Source: Euwallacea fornicatus (Eukaryota > Arthropoda > Insecta > Coleoptera > Curculionidae). Taken from it: a stretch of DNA of 64,000 nucleotides. This document shows positions 42,401-55,800 of the stretch, in pieces; positions within the stretch are counted from its first letter, which is position 1, and every line of letters starts with the position of its first letter. The notes under the pieces are model-generated. The model did not search any database and was not told the DNA's origin. It worked only from the letters and a program-made list of their open reading frames with translations. Made by a program: the position numbers and the translations under genes. The stretch covers positions 620,001-684,000 of the forward strand of contig NW_027096009.1 of assembly GCF_040115645.1 (NCBI RefSeq), written 5' to 3'.

Positions 42401-42953
42401 AAACTTTTGTGACTTTTCACACTTTGTAGATCGATAACTTCAGCAAATGAGGACCAAATTTGTTAAACAAAGTGTCAAATTAATCAGCTCGACGAGATCT
42501 TTAAAATAACACAACACATCATGATTGCATCTTGATGAATTTCCATGAAAAATAGTACTTTATGTGCTCAAACACACAACTTTTATGACTTTTCAAACTT
42601 TGAAGCTCGATAACATCGGCAAATAAGAACCAAATTTGTTAAACAAAGTGTCAAATTAATCAGCTCGACGAGATCTTTAAAATGACACAACACATCATCA
42701 TTGCATCTTGATGAATTTCCATGAAAAATAGTACTTTATGTGCTCAAACACACAACTTTTGTGACTTTTCAAACTTTGAAGCTCGATAACTTCGGCAAAT
42801 TAGGACCAAATTTGTTAAACAAAGTGTCAAATTAATCAGCACGACGAGATCCTTAAAATAACACAACATATCATAATTGCATCTTGATGAATTTCCATGA
42901 AAAATAGTACTTTATGTGCTCAAACACAAAACTTTTGTGACTTTTCACACTTT
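39434..42953. repeat. 20-monomer HOR unit inside P' (M225-M244)
   Basis: Counterpart of M75-M94. The catcgg head occurs at 39092 (previous partial unit) and at 42612, 3520 bp apart. Type order, rare variants and the ataatt/acacaaaac change in the last monomer are the same as in 13035-16554. The 20-mer periodicity was therefore already present before the long-range duplication. Confidence 0.9.
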
Positions 42954-44185
42954 GTAGATCGATAACTTCGGTAAATTAGGACCAAATTTGTTAAACAAAG
43001 TGTCAAATTAATCAGCTCTAGGAGATTTTTAAAATAACACAACACATCATGATTGCATCTTGATGAATTTCCATGAAAAATAGTACTTTATGTGCTCAAA
43101 CACAAAACTTTTGTGACTTTTCACACTTTGTAGATCGATAACTTCAGCAAATGAGGACCAAATTTGTTAAACAAAGTGTCAAATTAATCAGCTCGACGAG
43201 ATCTTTAAAATAACACAACACATCATGATTGCATCTTGATGAATTTCCATGAAAAATAGTACTTTATGTGCTCAAACACACAACTTTTATGACTTTTCAA
43301 ACTTTGAAGCTCGATAACTTCGGTAAATTAGGACCAAATTTGTTAAACAAAGTGTCAAATTAATCAGCTCGACGAGATCTTTAAAATAACACAACACATC
43401 ATGATTGCATCTTGATGAATTTCCATGAAAAATAGTACTTTATGTGCTCAAACACACAACTTTTATGACTTTTCAAACTTTGAAGCTCGATAACTTCGGT
43501 AAATTAGGACCAAATTTGTTAAACAAAGTGTCAAATTAATCAGCTCGACGAGATCTTTAAAATAACACAACACATCATGATTGCATCTTGATGAATTTCC
43601 ATGAAAAATAGTACTTTATGTGCTCAAACACCCAACTTTTGTGACTTTTCAAACTTTGAAGCTCGATAACTTCGGCAAATTAGGACCAAATTTGTTAAAC
43701 AAAGTGTCACATTAATCAGCTCGACGAGATCTTTAAAATAACACAATACATCATGATTGCATCTTGATGAATTTCCATGAAAAATAGTACTTTATGTGCT
43801 CAAACACACAACTTTTGTGACTTTTCAAACTTTGAAGCTCGATAACTTCGGCAAATTAGGACCAAATTTGTTAAACAAAGTGTCAAATTAATCAGCACGA
43901 CGAGATCTTTAAAATAACACAACATATCATGATTGCATCTTGATGAATTTCCATGAAAAATAGTACTTTATGTGCTCAAACACAAAACTTTTGTGACTTT
44001 TCACACTTTGTAGATCGATAACTTCGGTAAATTAGGACCAAATTTGTTAAACAAAGTGTCAAATTAATCAGCTCGACGAGATCTTTAAAATAACACAACA
44101 CATCATGATTGCATCTTGATGAATTTCCATGAAAAATAGTACTTTATGTGCTCAAACACACAACTTTTATGACTTTTCAAACTTT

Positions 44186-44537
44186 GAAGCTCGATAACTT
44201 CGGTAAATTAGGACCAAATTTGTTAAACAAAGTGTCAAATTAATCAGCTCGAGGAGATTTTTAAAATAACACAACACATCATGATTGCATCTTGATGAAT
44301 TTCCATGAAAAATAGTACTTTATGTGCTCAAACACAAAACTTTTGTGACTTTTCACACTTTGTAGATCGATAACTTCAGCAAATGAGGACCAAATTTGTT
44401 AAACAAAGTGTCAAATTAATCAGCTCGACGAGATCTTTAAAATAACACAACACATCATGATTGCATCTTGATGAATTTCCATGAAAAATAGTACTTTATG
44501 TGCTCAAACACACAACTTTTATGACTTTTCAAACTTT
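44186..44537. repeat. Two-monomer insertion in P' relative to P (M252-M253)
   Basis: In P, M101 is followed by a ctcgagga-gattttt monomer with acacacaac tail (M102) and then M103. In P', M251 is followed by a ctcgagga-gattttt monomer ending acacaaaac and cacactttg (M252), a gtagatc-cagc monomer (M253) and only then the M102 equivalent (M254). The offset between copies changes from 150 to 152 monomers here. The same dimer order occurs at 47353-47704 and 48585-48936, so the dimer may derive from that family. Confidence 0.87.
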
Positions 44538-45417
44538 GAAGCTCGATAACTTCGGTAAATTAGGACCAAATTTGTTAAACAAAGTGTCAAATTAATCAGC
44601 TCGAGGAGATTTTTAAAATAACACAACACATCATGATTGCATCTTGATGAATTTCCATGAAAAATAGTACTTTATGTGCTCAAACACACAACTTTTGTGA
44701 CTTTTCAAACTTTGAAGCTCGATAACTTCGGTAAATTAGGACCAAATTTGTTAAACAAAGTGTCAAATTAATCAGCTCGACGAGATCTTTAAAATGACAC
44801 AACACATCATGATTGCATCTTGATGAATTTCCATGAAAAATAGTACTTTATGTGCTCAAACACCCAACTTTTGTGACTTTTCAAACTTTGAAGCTCGATA
44901 ACTTCGGCAAATTAGGACCAAATTTGTTAAACAAAGTGTCACATTAATCAGCTCGACGAGATCTTTAAAATAACACAATACATCATGATTGCATCTTGAT
45001 GAATTTCCATGAAAAATAGTACTTTATGTGCTCAAAGACACAACTTTTGTGACTTTTCAAACTTTGAAGCTCGATAACTTCGGCAAATTAGGACCAAATT
45101 TGTTAAACAAAGTGTCAAATTAATCAGCACGACGAGATCTTTAAAATAACACAACATATCATGATTGCATCTTGATGAATTTCCATGAAAAATAGTACTT
45201 TATGTGCTCAAACACAAAACTTTTGTGACTTTTCACACTTTGTAGATCGATAACTTCGGCAAATAAGGACCAAATTTGTTAAACAAAGTGTCAAATTAAT
45301 CAGCTCGACGAGATCTTTAAAATGACACAACACATCATGATTGCATCTTGATGAATTTCCATGAAAAATAGTACTTTATGTGCTCAAACACAAAACTTTT
45401 ATGACTTTTCAAACTTT

Positions 45418-45592
45418 AAGCTCGATAACTTCGGTAAATAAGAACCAAATTTGTTAAACAAAGTGTCAAATTAATCAGCTCGACGAGATCTTTAAAATGA
45501 CACAACACATCATGATTGCATCTTGATGAATTTCCAAGACAAATAGTACTTTATGTGCTCAAACACACAACTTTTGTGACTTTTCAAACTTT
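45418..45592. repeat. 175-bp monomer M259, same deletion as M107
   Basis: The head junction reads aactttaagctcgataac followed by cggtaaataagaacc, as at 18667. The deletion is 152 monomers from its partner once the missing base is counted. It confirms that P and P' share descent and not merely convergent type order. Confidence 0.95.
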
Positions 45593-46648
45593 GAAGCTCG
45601 ATAACTTCGGCAAATTAGGACCAAATTTGTTAAACAAAGTGTCAAATTAATCAGCACGACGAGATCTTTAAAATAACACAACACATCATGATTGCATCTT
45701 GATGAATTTCCATGAAAAATAGTACTTTATGTGCTCAAACACACAACTTTTATGACTTTTCAAACTTTGAAGCTCGATAACTTCGGTAAATTAGGACCAA
45801 ATTTGTTAAACAAAGTGTCAAATTAATCAGCTCGACGAGATCTTTAAAATAACACAACACATCATGATTGCATCTTGATGAATTTCCATGAAAAATAGTA
45901 CTTTATGTGCTCAAACACACAACTTTTATGACTTTTCAAACTTTGTAGATCGATAACTTCAGCAATTGAGGACCAAATTTGTTAAACAAAGTGTCAAATT
46001 AATCAGCTCGAGGAGATCTTTAAAATGACACAACACATCATGATTGCATCTTGATGAATTTCCATGAAAAATAGTACTTTATGTGCTCAAACACCCAACT
46101 TTTGTGACTTTTCAAACTTTGAAGCTCGATAACTTCGGCAAATTAGGACCAAATTTGTTAAACAAAGTGTCAAATTAATCAGCTCGACGAGATCTTTAAA
46201 ATAACACAACACATCATGATTGCATCTTGATGAATTTCCATGAAAAATAGTACTTTATGTGCTCAAACACAAAACTTTTGTGACTTTTCACACTTTGTAG
46301 ATCGATAACTTCGGTAAATTAGGACCAAATTTGTTAAACAAAGTGTCAAATTAATCAGCTCGACGAGATCTTTAAAATAACACAACACATCATGATTGCA
46401 TCTTGATGAATTTCCATGAAAAATAGTACTTTATGTGCTCAAACACACAACTTTTATGACTTTTCAAACTTTGAAGCTCGATAACTTCGGTAAATTAGGA
46501 CCAAATTTGTTAAACAAAGTGTCAAATTAATCAGCTCGACGAGATCTTTAAAATAACACAACACATCATGATTGCATCTTGATGAATTTCCATGAAAAAT
46601 AGTACTTTATGTGCTCAAACACACAACTTTTATGACTTTTCAAACTTT

Positions 46649-47000
46649 GAAGCTCGATAACTTCGGTAAATTAGGACCAAATTTGTTAAACAAAGTGTCA
46701 AATTAATCAGCTCGAGGAGATCTTTAAAATGACACAACACATCATGATTGCATCTTGATGAATTTCCATGAAAAATAGTACTTTATGTGCTCAAACACCC
46801 AACTTTTGTGACTTTTCAAACTTTGAAGCTCGATAACTTCGGCAAATTAGGACCAAATTTGTTAAACAAAGTGTCACATTAATCAGCTCGACGAGATCTT
46901 TAAAATAACACAATACATCATGATTGCATCTTGATGAATTTCCATGAAAAATAGTACTTTATGTGCTCAAACACACAACTTTTGTGACTTTTCAAACTTT
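46649..47000. repeat. Transition monomers M266-M267
   Basis: M266 (ctcgagga, aaatgac, cccaac) and M267 (cacatta with aatacatc) match the order of M103-M104 and M255-M256 in part and lead into the 7-mer HOR. They mark the point where P' stops following P. M266 agrees with M119 or M132 as well, so the exact seam cannot be placed. Confidence 0.6.
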
Positions 47001-48232
47001 GAAGCTCGATAACTTCGGCAAATTAGGACCAAATTTGTTAAACAAAGTGTCAAATTAATCAGCACGACGAGATCTTTAAAATAACACAACATATCATGAT
47101 TGCATCTTGATGAATTTCCATGAAAAATAGTACTTTATGTGCTCAAACACAAAACTTTTGTGACTTTTCACACTTTGTAGATCGATAACTTCGGTAAATT
47201 AGGACCAAATTTGTTAAACAAAGTGTCAAATTAATCAGCTCGACGAGATCTTTAAAATAACACAACACATCATGATTGCATCTTGATGAATTTCCATGAA
47301 AAATAGTACTTTATGTGCTCAAACACACAACTTTTATGACTTTTCAAACTTTGAAGCTCGATAACTTCGGTAAATTAGGACCAAATTTGTTAAACAAAGT
47401 GTCAAATTAATCAGCTCGAGGAGATTTTTAAAATAACACAACACATCATGATTGCATCTTGATGAATTTCCATGAAAAATAGTACTTTATGTGCTCAAAC
47501 ACAAAACTTTTGTGACTTTTCACACTTTGTAGATCGATAACTTCAGCAAATGAGGACCAAATTTGTTAAACAAAGTGTCAAATTAATCAGCTCGACGAGA
47601 TCTTTAAAATAACACAACACATCATGATTGCATCTTGATGAATTTCCATGAAAAATAGTACTTTATGTGCTCAAACACACAACTTTTATGACTTTTCAAA
47701 CTTTGAAGCTCGATAACTTCGGTAAATTAGGACCAAATTTGTTAAACAAAGTGTCAAATTAATCAGCTCGAGGAGATTTTTAAAATAACACAACACATCA
47801 TGATTGCATCTTGATGAATTTCCATGAAAAATAGTACTTTATGTGCTCAAACACAAAACTTTTGTGACTTTTCACACTTTGTAGATCGATAACTTCAGCA
47901 AATGAGGACCAAATTTGTTAAACAAAGTGTCAAATTAATCAGCTCGAGGAGATTTTTAAAATAACACAACACATCATGATTGCATCTTGATGAATTTCCA
48001 TGAAAAATAGTACTTTATGTGCTCAAACACACAACTTTTGTGACTTTTCAAACTTTGAAGCTCGATAACTTCGGCAAATAAGGACCAAATTTGTTAAACA
48101 AAGTGTCAAATTAATCAGCTCGACGAGATCTTTAAAATGACACAACACATCATGATTGCATCTTGATGAATTTCCAAGACAAATAGTACTTTATGTGCTC
48201 AAACACCCAACTTTTGTGACTTTTCAAACTTT
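47001..48232. repeat. 7-monomer HOR, copy 1 (M268-M274, 1232 bp)
   Basis: Order: cacgacga with catatcatgatt and acacaaaac; gtag-cggt; cggt with ctcgagga-gattttt and acacaaaac; gtag-cagc; again cggt with ctcgagga-gattttt; gtag-cagc with ctcgagga-gattttt; and ataagg with aaatgac and a ccaagacaaat/cccaac tail. The next 1232 bp repeat it at every diagnostic site. Inside the unit, a cggt-ctcgagga/gtag-cagc dimer is itself doubled (M270-M271, M272-M273). Confidence 0.92.
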
Positions 48233-49464
48233 GAAGCTCGATAACTTCGGCAAATTAGGACCAAATTTGTTAAACAAAGTGTCAAATTAATCAGCACGAC
48301 GAGATCTTTAAAATAACACAACATATCATGATTGCATCTTGATGAATTTCCATGAAAAATAGTACTTTATGTGCTCAAACACAAAACTTTTGTGACTTTT
48401 CACACTTTGTAGATCGATAACTTCGGTAAATTAGGACCAAATTTGTTAAACAAAGTGTCAAATTAATCAGCTCGACGAGATCTTTAAAATAACACAACAC
48501 ATCATGATTGCATCTTGATGAATTTCCATGAAAAATAGTACTTTATGTGCTCAAACACACAACTTTTATGACTTTTCAAACTTTGAAGCTCGATAACTTC
48601 GGTAAATTAGGACCAAATTTGTTAAACAAAGTGTCAAATTAATCAGCTCGAGGAGATTTTTAAAATAACACAACACATCATGATTGCATCTTGATGAATT
48701 TCCATGAAAAATAGTACTTTATGTGCTCAAACACAAAACTTTTGTGACTTTTCACACTTTGTAGATCGATAACTTCAGCAAATGAGGACCAAATTTGTTA
48801 AACAAAGTGTCAAATTAATCAGCTCGACGAGATCTTTAAAATAACACAACACATCATGATTGCATCTTGATGAATTTCCATGAAAAATAGTACTTTATGT
48901 GCTCAAACACACAACTTTTATGACTTTTCAAACTTTGAAGCTCGATAACTTCGGTAAATTAGGACCAAATTTGTTAAACAAAGTGTCAAATTAATCAGCT
49001 CGAGGAGATTTTTAAAATAACACAACACATCATGATTGCATCTTGATGAATTTCCATGAAAAATAGTACTTTATGTGCTCAAACACAAAACTTTTGTGAC
49101 TTTTCACACTTTGTAGATCGATAACTTCAGCAAATGAGGACCAAATTTGTTAAACAAAGTGTCAAATTAATCAGCTCGAGGAGATTTTTAAAATAACACA
49201 ACACATCATGATTGCATCTTGATGAATTTCCATGAAAAATAGTACTTTATGTGCTCAAACACACAACTTTTGTGACTTTTCAAACTTTGAAGCTCGATAA
49301 CTTCGGCAAATAAGGACCAAATTTGTTAAACAAAGTGTCAAATTAATCAGCTCGACGAGATCTTTAAAATGACACAACACATCATGATTGCATCTTGATG
49401 AATTTCCAAGACAAATAGTACTTTATGTGCTCAAACACCCAACTTTTGTGACTTTTCAAACTTT
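48233..49464. repeat. 7-monomer HOR, copy 2 (M275-M281)
   Basis: Identical type order to 47001-48232, at exactly 7 x 176 bp. I saw no difference at the diagnostic sites, which makes this one of the youngest tandem duplications in the window. The array then changes to M282, a ctcgacga monomer with the caatttt tail. Confidence 0.92.
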
Positions 49465-50168
49465 GAAGCTCGATAACTTCGGCAAATTAGGACCAAATTT
49501 GTTAAACAAAGTGTCAAATTAATCAGCTCGACGAGATCTTTAAAATAACACAACACATCATGATTGCATCTTGATGAATTTCCATGAAAAATAGTACTTT
49601 ATGTGCTCAAACACACAATTTTTGTGACTTTTCAAACTTTGAAGCTCGATAACTTCGGTAAATTAGGACCAAATTTGTTAAACAAAGTGTCAAATTAATC
49701 AGCTCGACGAGATCTTTAAAATAACACAACACATCATGATTGCATCTTGATGAATTTCCAAGACAAATAGTACTTTATGTGCTCAAACACCCAACTTTTG
49801 TGACTTTTCAAACTTTGAAGCTCGATAACTTCGGCAAATTAGGACCAAATTTGTTAAACAAAGTGTCAAATTAATCAGCTCGACGAGATCTTTAAAATAA
49901 CACAACACATCATGATTGCATCTTGATGAATTTCCATGAAAAATAGTACTTTATGTGCTCAAACACACAACTTTTGTGACTTTTCAAACTTTGAAGCTCG
50001 ATAACTTCGGCAAATAAGGACCAAATTTGTTAAACAAAGTGTCAAATTAATCAGCTCGACGAGATCTTTAAAATAACACAACACATCATGATTGCATCTT
50101 GATGAATTTCCAAGACAAATAGTACTTTATGTGCTCAAACACCCAACTTTTGTGACTTTTCAAACTTT
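49465..50168. repeat. Linker monomers M282-M285
   Basis: Four ctcgacga/aaataac monomers with tails caatttt, ccaag-cccaac, acacacaac and ccaag-cccaac. The same order is seen at M58-M61, M78-M81 and M228-M231 in the P blocks and, up to M155, at M152-M155 in the 27-mer. It is common currency of the array and does not identify one source. Confidence 0.65.
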
Positions 50169-51224
50169 GAAGCTCGATAACTTCGGCAAATTAGGACCAA
50201 ATTTGTTAAACAAAGTGTCAAATTAATCAGCTCGACGAGATCTTTAAAATAACACAACACATCATGATTGCATCTTGATGAATTTCCATGAAAAATAGTA
50301 CTTTATGTGCTCAAACACACAATTTTTGTGACTTTTCAAACTTTGAAGCTCGATAACTTCGGCAAATAAGGACCAAATTTGTTAAACAAAGTGTCAAATT
50401 AATCAGCACGACGAGATCCTTAAAATAACACAACATATCATAATTGCATCTTGATGAATTTCCATGAAAAATAGTACTTTATGTGCTCAAACACAAAACT
50501 TTTGTGACTTTTCACACTTTGTAGATCGATAACTACGGTAAATTAGGACCAAATTTGTTAAACAAAGTGTCAAATTAATCAGCTCGACGAGATCTTTAAA
50601 ATAACACAACACATCATGATTGCATCTTGATGAATTTCCATGAAAAATAGTACTTTATGTGCTCAAACACACAACTTTTATGACTTTTCAAACTTTGAAG
50701 CTCGATAACTTCGGTAAATTAGGACCAAATTTGTTAAACAAAGTGTCAAATTAATCAGCTCGACGAGATCTTTAAAATAACACAACACATCATGATTGCA
50801 TCTTGATGAATTTCCATGAAAAATAGTACTTTATGTGCTCAAACACACAACTTTTATGACTTTTCAAACTTTGAAGCTCGATAACTTCGGTAAATTAGGA
50901 CCAAATTTGTTAAACAAAGTGTCAAATTAATCAGCTCGAGGAGATCTTTAAAATGACACAACACATCATGATTGCATCTTGATGAATTTCCATGAAAAAT
51001 AGTACTTTATGTGCTCAAACACCCAACTTTTGTGACTTTTCAAACTTTGAAGCTCGATAACTTCGGCAAATTAGGACCAAATTTGTTAAACAAAGTGTCA
51101 CATTAATCAGCTCGACGAGATCTTTAACATAACACAACACATCATGATTGCATCTTGATGAATTTCCAAGACAAATAGTACTTTATGTGCTCAAACACCC
51201 AACTTTTGTGACTTTTCAAACTTT

Positions 51225-52808
51225 GAAGCTCGATAACTTCGGCAAATAAGGACCAAATTTGTTAAACAAAGTGTCAAATTAATCAGCTCGACGAGATCTT
51301 TAAAATAACACAACACATCATGATTGCATCTTGATGAATTTCCAAGACAAATAGTACTTTATGTGCTCAAACACCCAACTTTTGTGACTTTTCAAACTTT
51401 GAAGCTCGATAACTTCGGCAAATTAGGACCAAATTTGTTAAACAAAGTGTCAAATTAATCAGCTCGACGAGATCTTTAAAATAACACAACACATCATGAT
51501 TGCATCTTGATGAATTTCCATGAAAAATAGTACTTTATGTGCTCAAACACACAACTTTTGTGACTTTTCAAACTTTGAAGCTCGATAACTTCGGCAAATA
51601 AGGATCAAATTTGTTAAACAAAGTGTCAAATTAATCAGCTCGAGGAGATTTTTAAAATAACACAACACATCATGATTGCATCTTGATGAATTTCCATGAA
51701 AAATAGTACTTTATGTGCTCAAACACAAAACTTTTGTGACTTTTCAAACTTTGAAGCTCGATAACTTCGGCAAATAAGAACCAAATTTGTTAAACAAAGT
51801 GTCAAATTAATCAGCTCGAGGAGATTTTTAAAATAACACAACACATCATGATTGCATCTTGATGAATTTCCATGAAAAATAGTACTTTATGTGCTCAAAC
51901 ACACAACTTTTGTGACTTTTCAAACTTTGAAGCTCGATAACTTCGGCAAATAAGAACCAAATTTGTTAAACAAAGTGTCAAATTAATCATCTCGACGAGA
52001 TCTTTAAAATGACACAACACATCATGATTGCATCTTGATGAATTTCCAAGACAAATAGTACTTTATGTGCTCAAACACACAACTTTTGTGACTTTTCAAA
52101 CTTTGAAGCTCGATAACTTCGGCAAATAAGGATCAAATTTGTTAAACAAAGTGTCAAATTAATCAGCTCGAGGAGATCTTTAAAATAACACAACACATCA
52201 TGATTGCATCTTGATGAATTTCCATGAAAAATAGTACTTTATGTGCTCAAACACACAACTTTTATGACTTTTCAAACTTTGAAGCTCGATAACTTCGGTA
52301 AATTAGGACCAAATTTGTTAAACAAAGTGTCAAATTAATCAGCTCGACGAGATCTTTAAAATAACACAACACATCATGATTGCATCTTGATGAATTTCCA
52401 TGAAAAATAGTACTTTATGTGCTCAAACACACAACTTTTATGACTTTTCAAACTTTGAAGCTCGATAACTTCGGTAAATTAGGACCAAATTTGTTAAACA
52501 AAGTGTCAAATTAATCAGCTCGAGGAGATCTTTAAAATGACACAACACATCATGATTGCATCTTGATGAATTTCCATGAAAAATAGTACTTTATGTGCTC
52601 AAACACCCAACTTTTGTGACTTTTCAAACTTTGAAGCTCGATAACTTCGGCAAATTAGGACCAAATTTGTTAAACAAAGTGTCACATTAATCAGCTCGAC
52701 GAGATCTTTAACATAACACAACACATCATGATTGCATCTTGATGAATTTCCAAGACAAATAGTACTTTATGTGCTCAAACACCCAACTTTTGTGACTTTT
52801 CAAACTTT
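51225..52808. repeat. Nine-monomer insertion in Q' (M292-M300)
   Basis: Relative to Q, extra monomers sit between the cacatta/acataac monomer M291 and the acataac monomer M301. M292-M293 are plain ctcgacga monomers. M294-M295 repeat the ggatc-gattttt and ataagaacc pair. M296 is an atctcgacga monomer. M297 joins a ggatc head to ctcgagga-gatcttt-aaataac and an acacacaac/ttttatgac tail, a hybrid not seen elsewhere. M298-M300 repeat M289-M291. The segment looks like an incomplete duplication of the M289-M297 register with patched ends. Confidence 0.78.
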
Positions 52809-54040
52809 GAAGCTCGATAACTTCGGCAAATAAGGACCAAATTTGTTAAACAAAGTGTCAAATTAATCAGCACGACGAGATCTTTAACATAACACAACAC
52901 ATCATGATTGCATCTTGATGAATTTCCAAGACAAATAGTACTTTATGTGCTCAAACACCCAACTTTTGTGACTTTTCAAACTTTGAAGCTCGATAACTTC
53001 GGCAAATAAGAACCAAATTTGTTAAACAAAGTGTCAAATTAATCATCTCGACGAGATCTTTAAAATGACACAACACATCATGATTGCATCTTGATGAATT
53101 TCCAAGACAAATAGTACTTTATGTGCTCAAACACACAACTTTTGTGACTTTTCAAACTTTGAAGCTCGATAACTTCGGCAAATAAGGATCAAATTTGTTA
53201 AACAAAGTGTCAAATTAATCAGCTCGAGGAGATTTTTAAAATAACACAACACATCATGATTGCATCTTGATGAATTTCCATGAAAAATAGTACTTTATGT
53301 GCTCAAACACAAAACTTTTGTGACTTTTCAAACTTTGAAGCTCGATAACTTCGGCAAATAAGAACCAAATTTGTTAAACAAAGTGTCAAATTAATCAGCT
53401 CGAGGAGATTTTTAAAATAACACAACACATCATGATTGCATCTTGATGAATTTCCATGAAAAATAGTACTTTATGTGCTCAAACACACAACTTTTGTGAC
53501 TTTTCAAACTTTGAAGCTCGATAACTTCGGCAAATAAGAACCAAATTTGTTAAACAAAGTGTCAAATTAATCAGCTCGACGAGATCTTTAAAATGACACA
53601 ACACATCATGATTGCATCTTGATGAATTTCCATGAAAAATAGTACTTTATGTGCTCAAACACACAACTTTTGTGACTTTTCAAACTTTGAAGCTCGATAA
53701 CTTCGGCAAATTAGGACCAAATTTGTTAAACAAAGTGTCAAATTAATCAGCACGACGAGATCCTTAAAATAACACAACATATCATAATTGCATCTTGATG
53801 AATTTCCATGAAAAATAGTACTTTATGTGCTCAAACACACAACTTTTGTGACTTTTCAAACTTTGAAGCTCGATAACTTCGGCAAATAAGGACCAAATTT
53901 GTTAAACAAAGTGTCAAATTAATCAGCTCGACGAGATCTTTAAAATAACACAACACATCATGATTGCATCTTGATGAATTTCCATGAAAAATAGTACTTT
54001 ATGTGCTCAAACACAAAACTTTTGTGACTTTTCACACTTT

Positions 54041-55800
54041 GTAGATCGATAACTACGGTAAATTAGGACCAAATTTGTTAAACAAAGTGTCAAATTAATC
54101 AGCTCGACGAGATCTTTATAATAACACAACACATCATGATTGCATCTTGATGAATTTCCATGAAAAATAGTACTTTATGTGCTCAAACACACAACTTTTA
54201 TGACTTTTCAAACTTTGAAGCTCGATAACTTCGGTAAATTAGGACCAAATTTGTTAAACAAAGTGTCAAATTAATCAGCTCGACGAGATCTTTAAAATAA
54301 CACAACACATCATGATTGCATCTTGATGAATTTCCATGAAAAATAGTACTTTATGTGCTCAAACACACAACTTTTATGACTTTTCAAACTTTGAAGCTCG
54401 ATAACTTCGGTAAATTAGGACCAAATTTGTTAAACAAAGTGTCAAATTAATCAGCTCGAGGAGATCTTTAAAATGACACAACACATCATGATTGCATCTT
54501 GATGAATTTCCATGAAAAATAGTACTTTATGTGCTCAAACACCCAACTTTTGTGACTTTTCAAACTTTGAAGCTCGATAACTTCGGCAAATTAGGACCAA
54601 ATTTGTTAAACAAAGTGTCACATTAATCAGCTCGACGAGATCTTTAACATAACACAACACATCATGATTGCATCTTGATGAATTTCCAAGACAAATAGTA
54701 CTTTATGTGCTCAAACACCCAACTTTTGTGACTTTTCAAACTTTGAAGCTCGATAACTTCGGCAAATAAGGACCAAATTTGTTAAACAAAGTGTCAAATT
54801 AATCAGCACGACGAGATCTTTAACATAACACAACACATCATGATTGCATCTTGATGAATTTCCAAGACAAATAGTACTTTATGTGCTCAAACACCCAACT
54901 TTTGTGACTTTTCAAACTTTGAAGCTCGATAACTTCGGCAAATAAGAACCAAATTTGTTAAACAAAGTGTCAAATTAATCATCTCGACGAGATCTTTAAA
55001 ATGACACAACACATCATGATTGCATCTTGATGAATTTCCAAGACAAATAGTACTTTATGTGCTCAAACACACAACTTTTGTGACTTTTCAAACTTTGAAG
55101 CTCGATAACTTCGGCAAATAAGGATCAAATTTGTTAAACAAAGTGTCAAATTAATCAGCTCGAGGAGATTTTTAAAATAACACAACACATCATGATTGCA
55201 TCTTGATGAATTTCCATGAAAAATAGTACTTTATGTGCTCAAACACAAAACTTTTGTGACTTTTCAAACTTTGAAGCTCGATAACTTCGGCAAATAAGAA
55301 CCAAATTTGTTAAACAAAGTGTCAAATTAATCAGCTCGAGGAGATTTTTAAAATAACACAACACATCATGATTGCATCTTGATGAATTTCCATGAAAAAT
55401 AGTACTTTATGTGCTCAAACACACAACTTTTGTGACTTTTCAAACTTTGAAGCTCGATAACTTCGGCAAATAAGAACCAAATTTGTTAAACAAAGTGTCA
55501 AATTAATCAGCTCGACGAGATCTTTAAAATGACACAACACATCATGATTGCATCTTGATGAATTTCCATGAAAAATAGTACTTTATGTGCTCAAACACAC
55601 AACTTTTGTGACTTTTCAAACTTTGAAGCTCGATAACTTCGGCAAATTAGGACCAAATTTGTTAAACAAAGTGTCAAATTAATCAGCACGACGAGATCCT
55701 TAAAATAACACAACATATCATAATTGCATCTTGATGAATTTCCATGAAAAATAGTACTTTATGTGCTCAAACACAAAACTTTTGTGACTTTTCACACTTT
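54041..55800. repeat. 10-monomer HOR unit in Q' (M308-M317)
   Basis: Copy of M130-M139, 178 monomers away. It keeps the ataataac variant of M130 but has ggaccaaat where M130 has ggaacaaat, and ccaagacaaat where M135 has ccaaaacaaat. Those two changes are therefore younger than the duplication and private to the left copy. Confidence 0.87.

Larger units (their letters stand above)
36970..46648. repeat. Block P' (M211-M265), second copy of block P
   Basis: Fifty-five monomers (9679 bp) matching 10571-19897 at the diagnostic sites. It contains one whole 20-mer unit (39434-42953, M225-M244) and the last 14 monomers of another (36970-39433), as in block P. Differences from P are a two-monomer insertion near 44186-44600 and one substitution in M262. 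The shared 1-bp deletion in M259 and the catcgg, agctctagga and caaagacac markers leave little doubt about common origin. After M265 the order departs from P: M266 has aaatgac with ccatg, whereas M114 has aaataac with ccaag. Confidence 0.9.

Noticed and set aside
10571..46648. The P/P' duplication as an assembly error (same reads placed twice)
   Set aside because: The copies differ by a two-monomer insertion and a substitution in M262, and their flanks differ. A collapse or duplication artefact would more likely be identical, although read evidence is still the decisive test.
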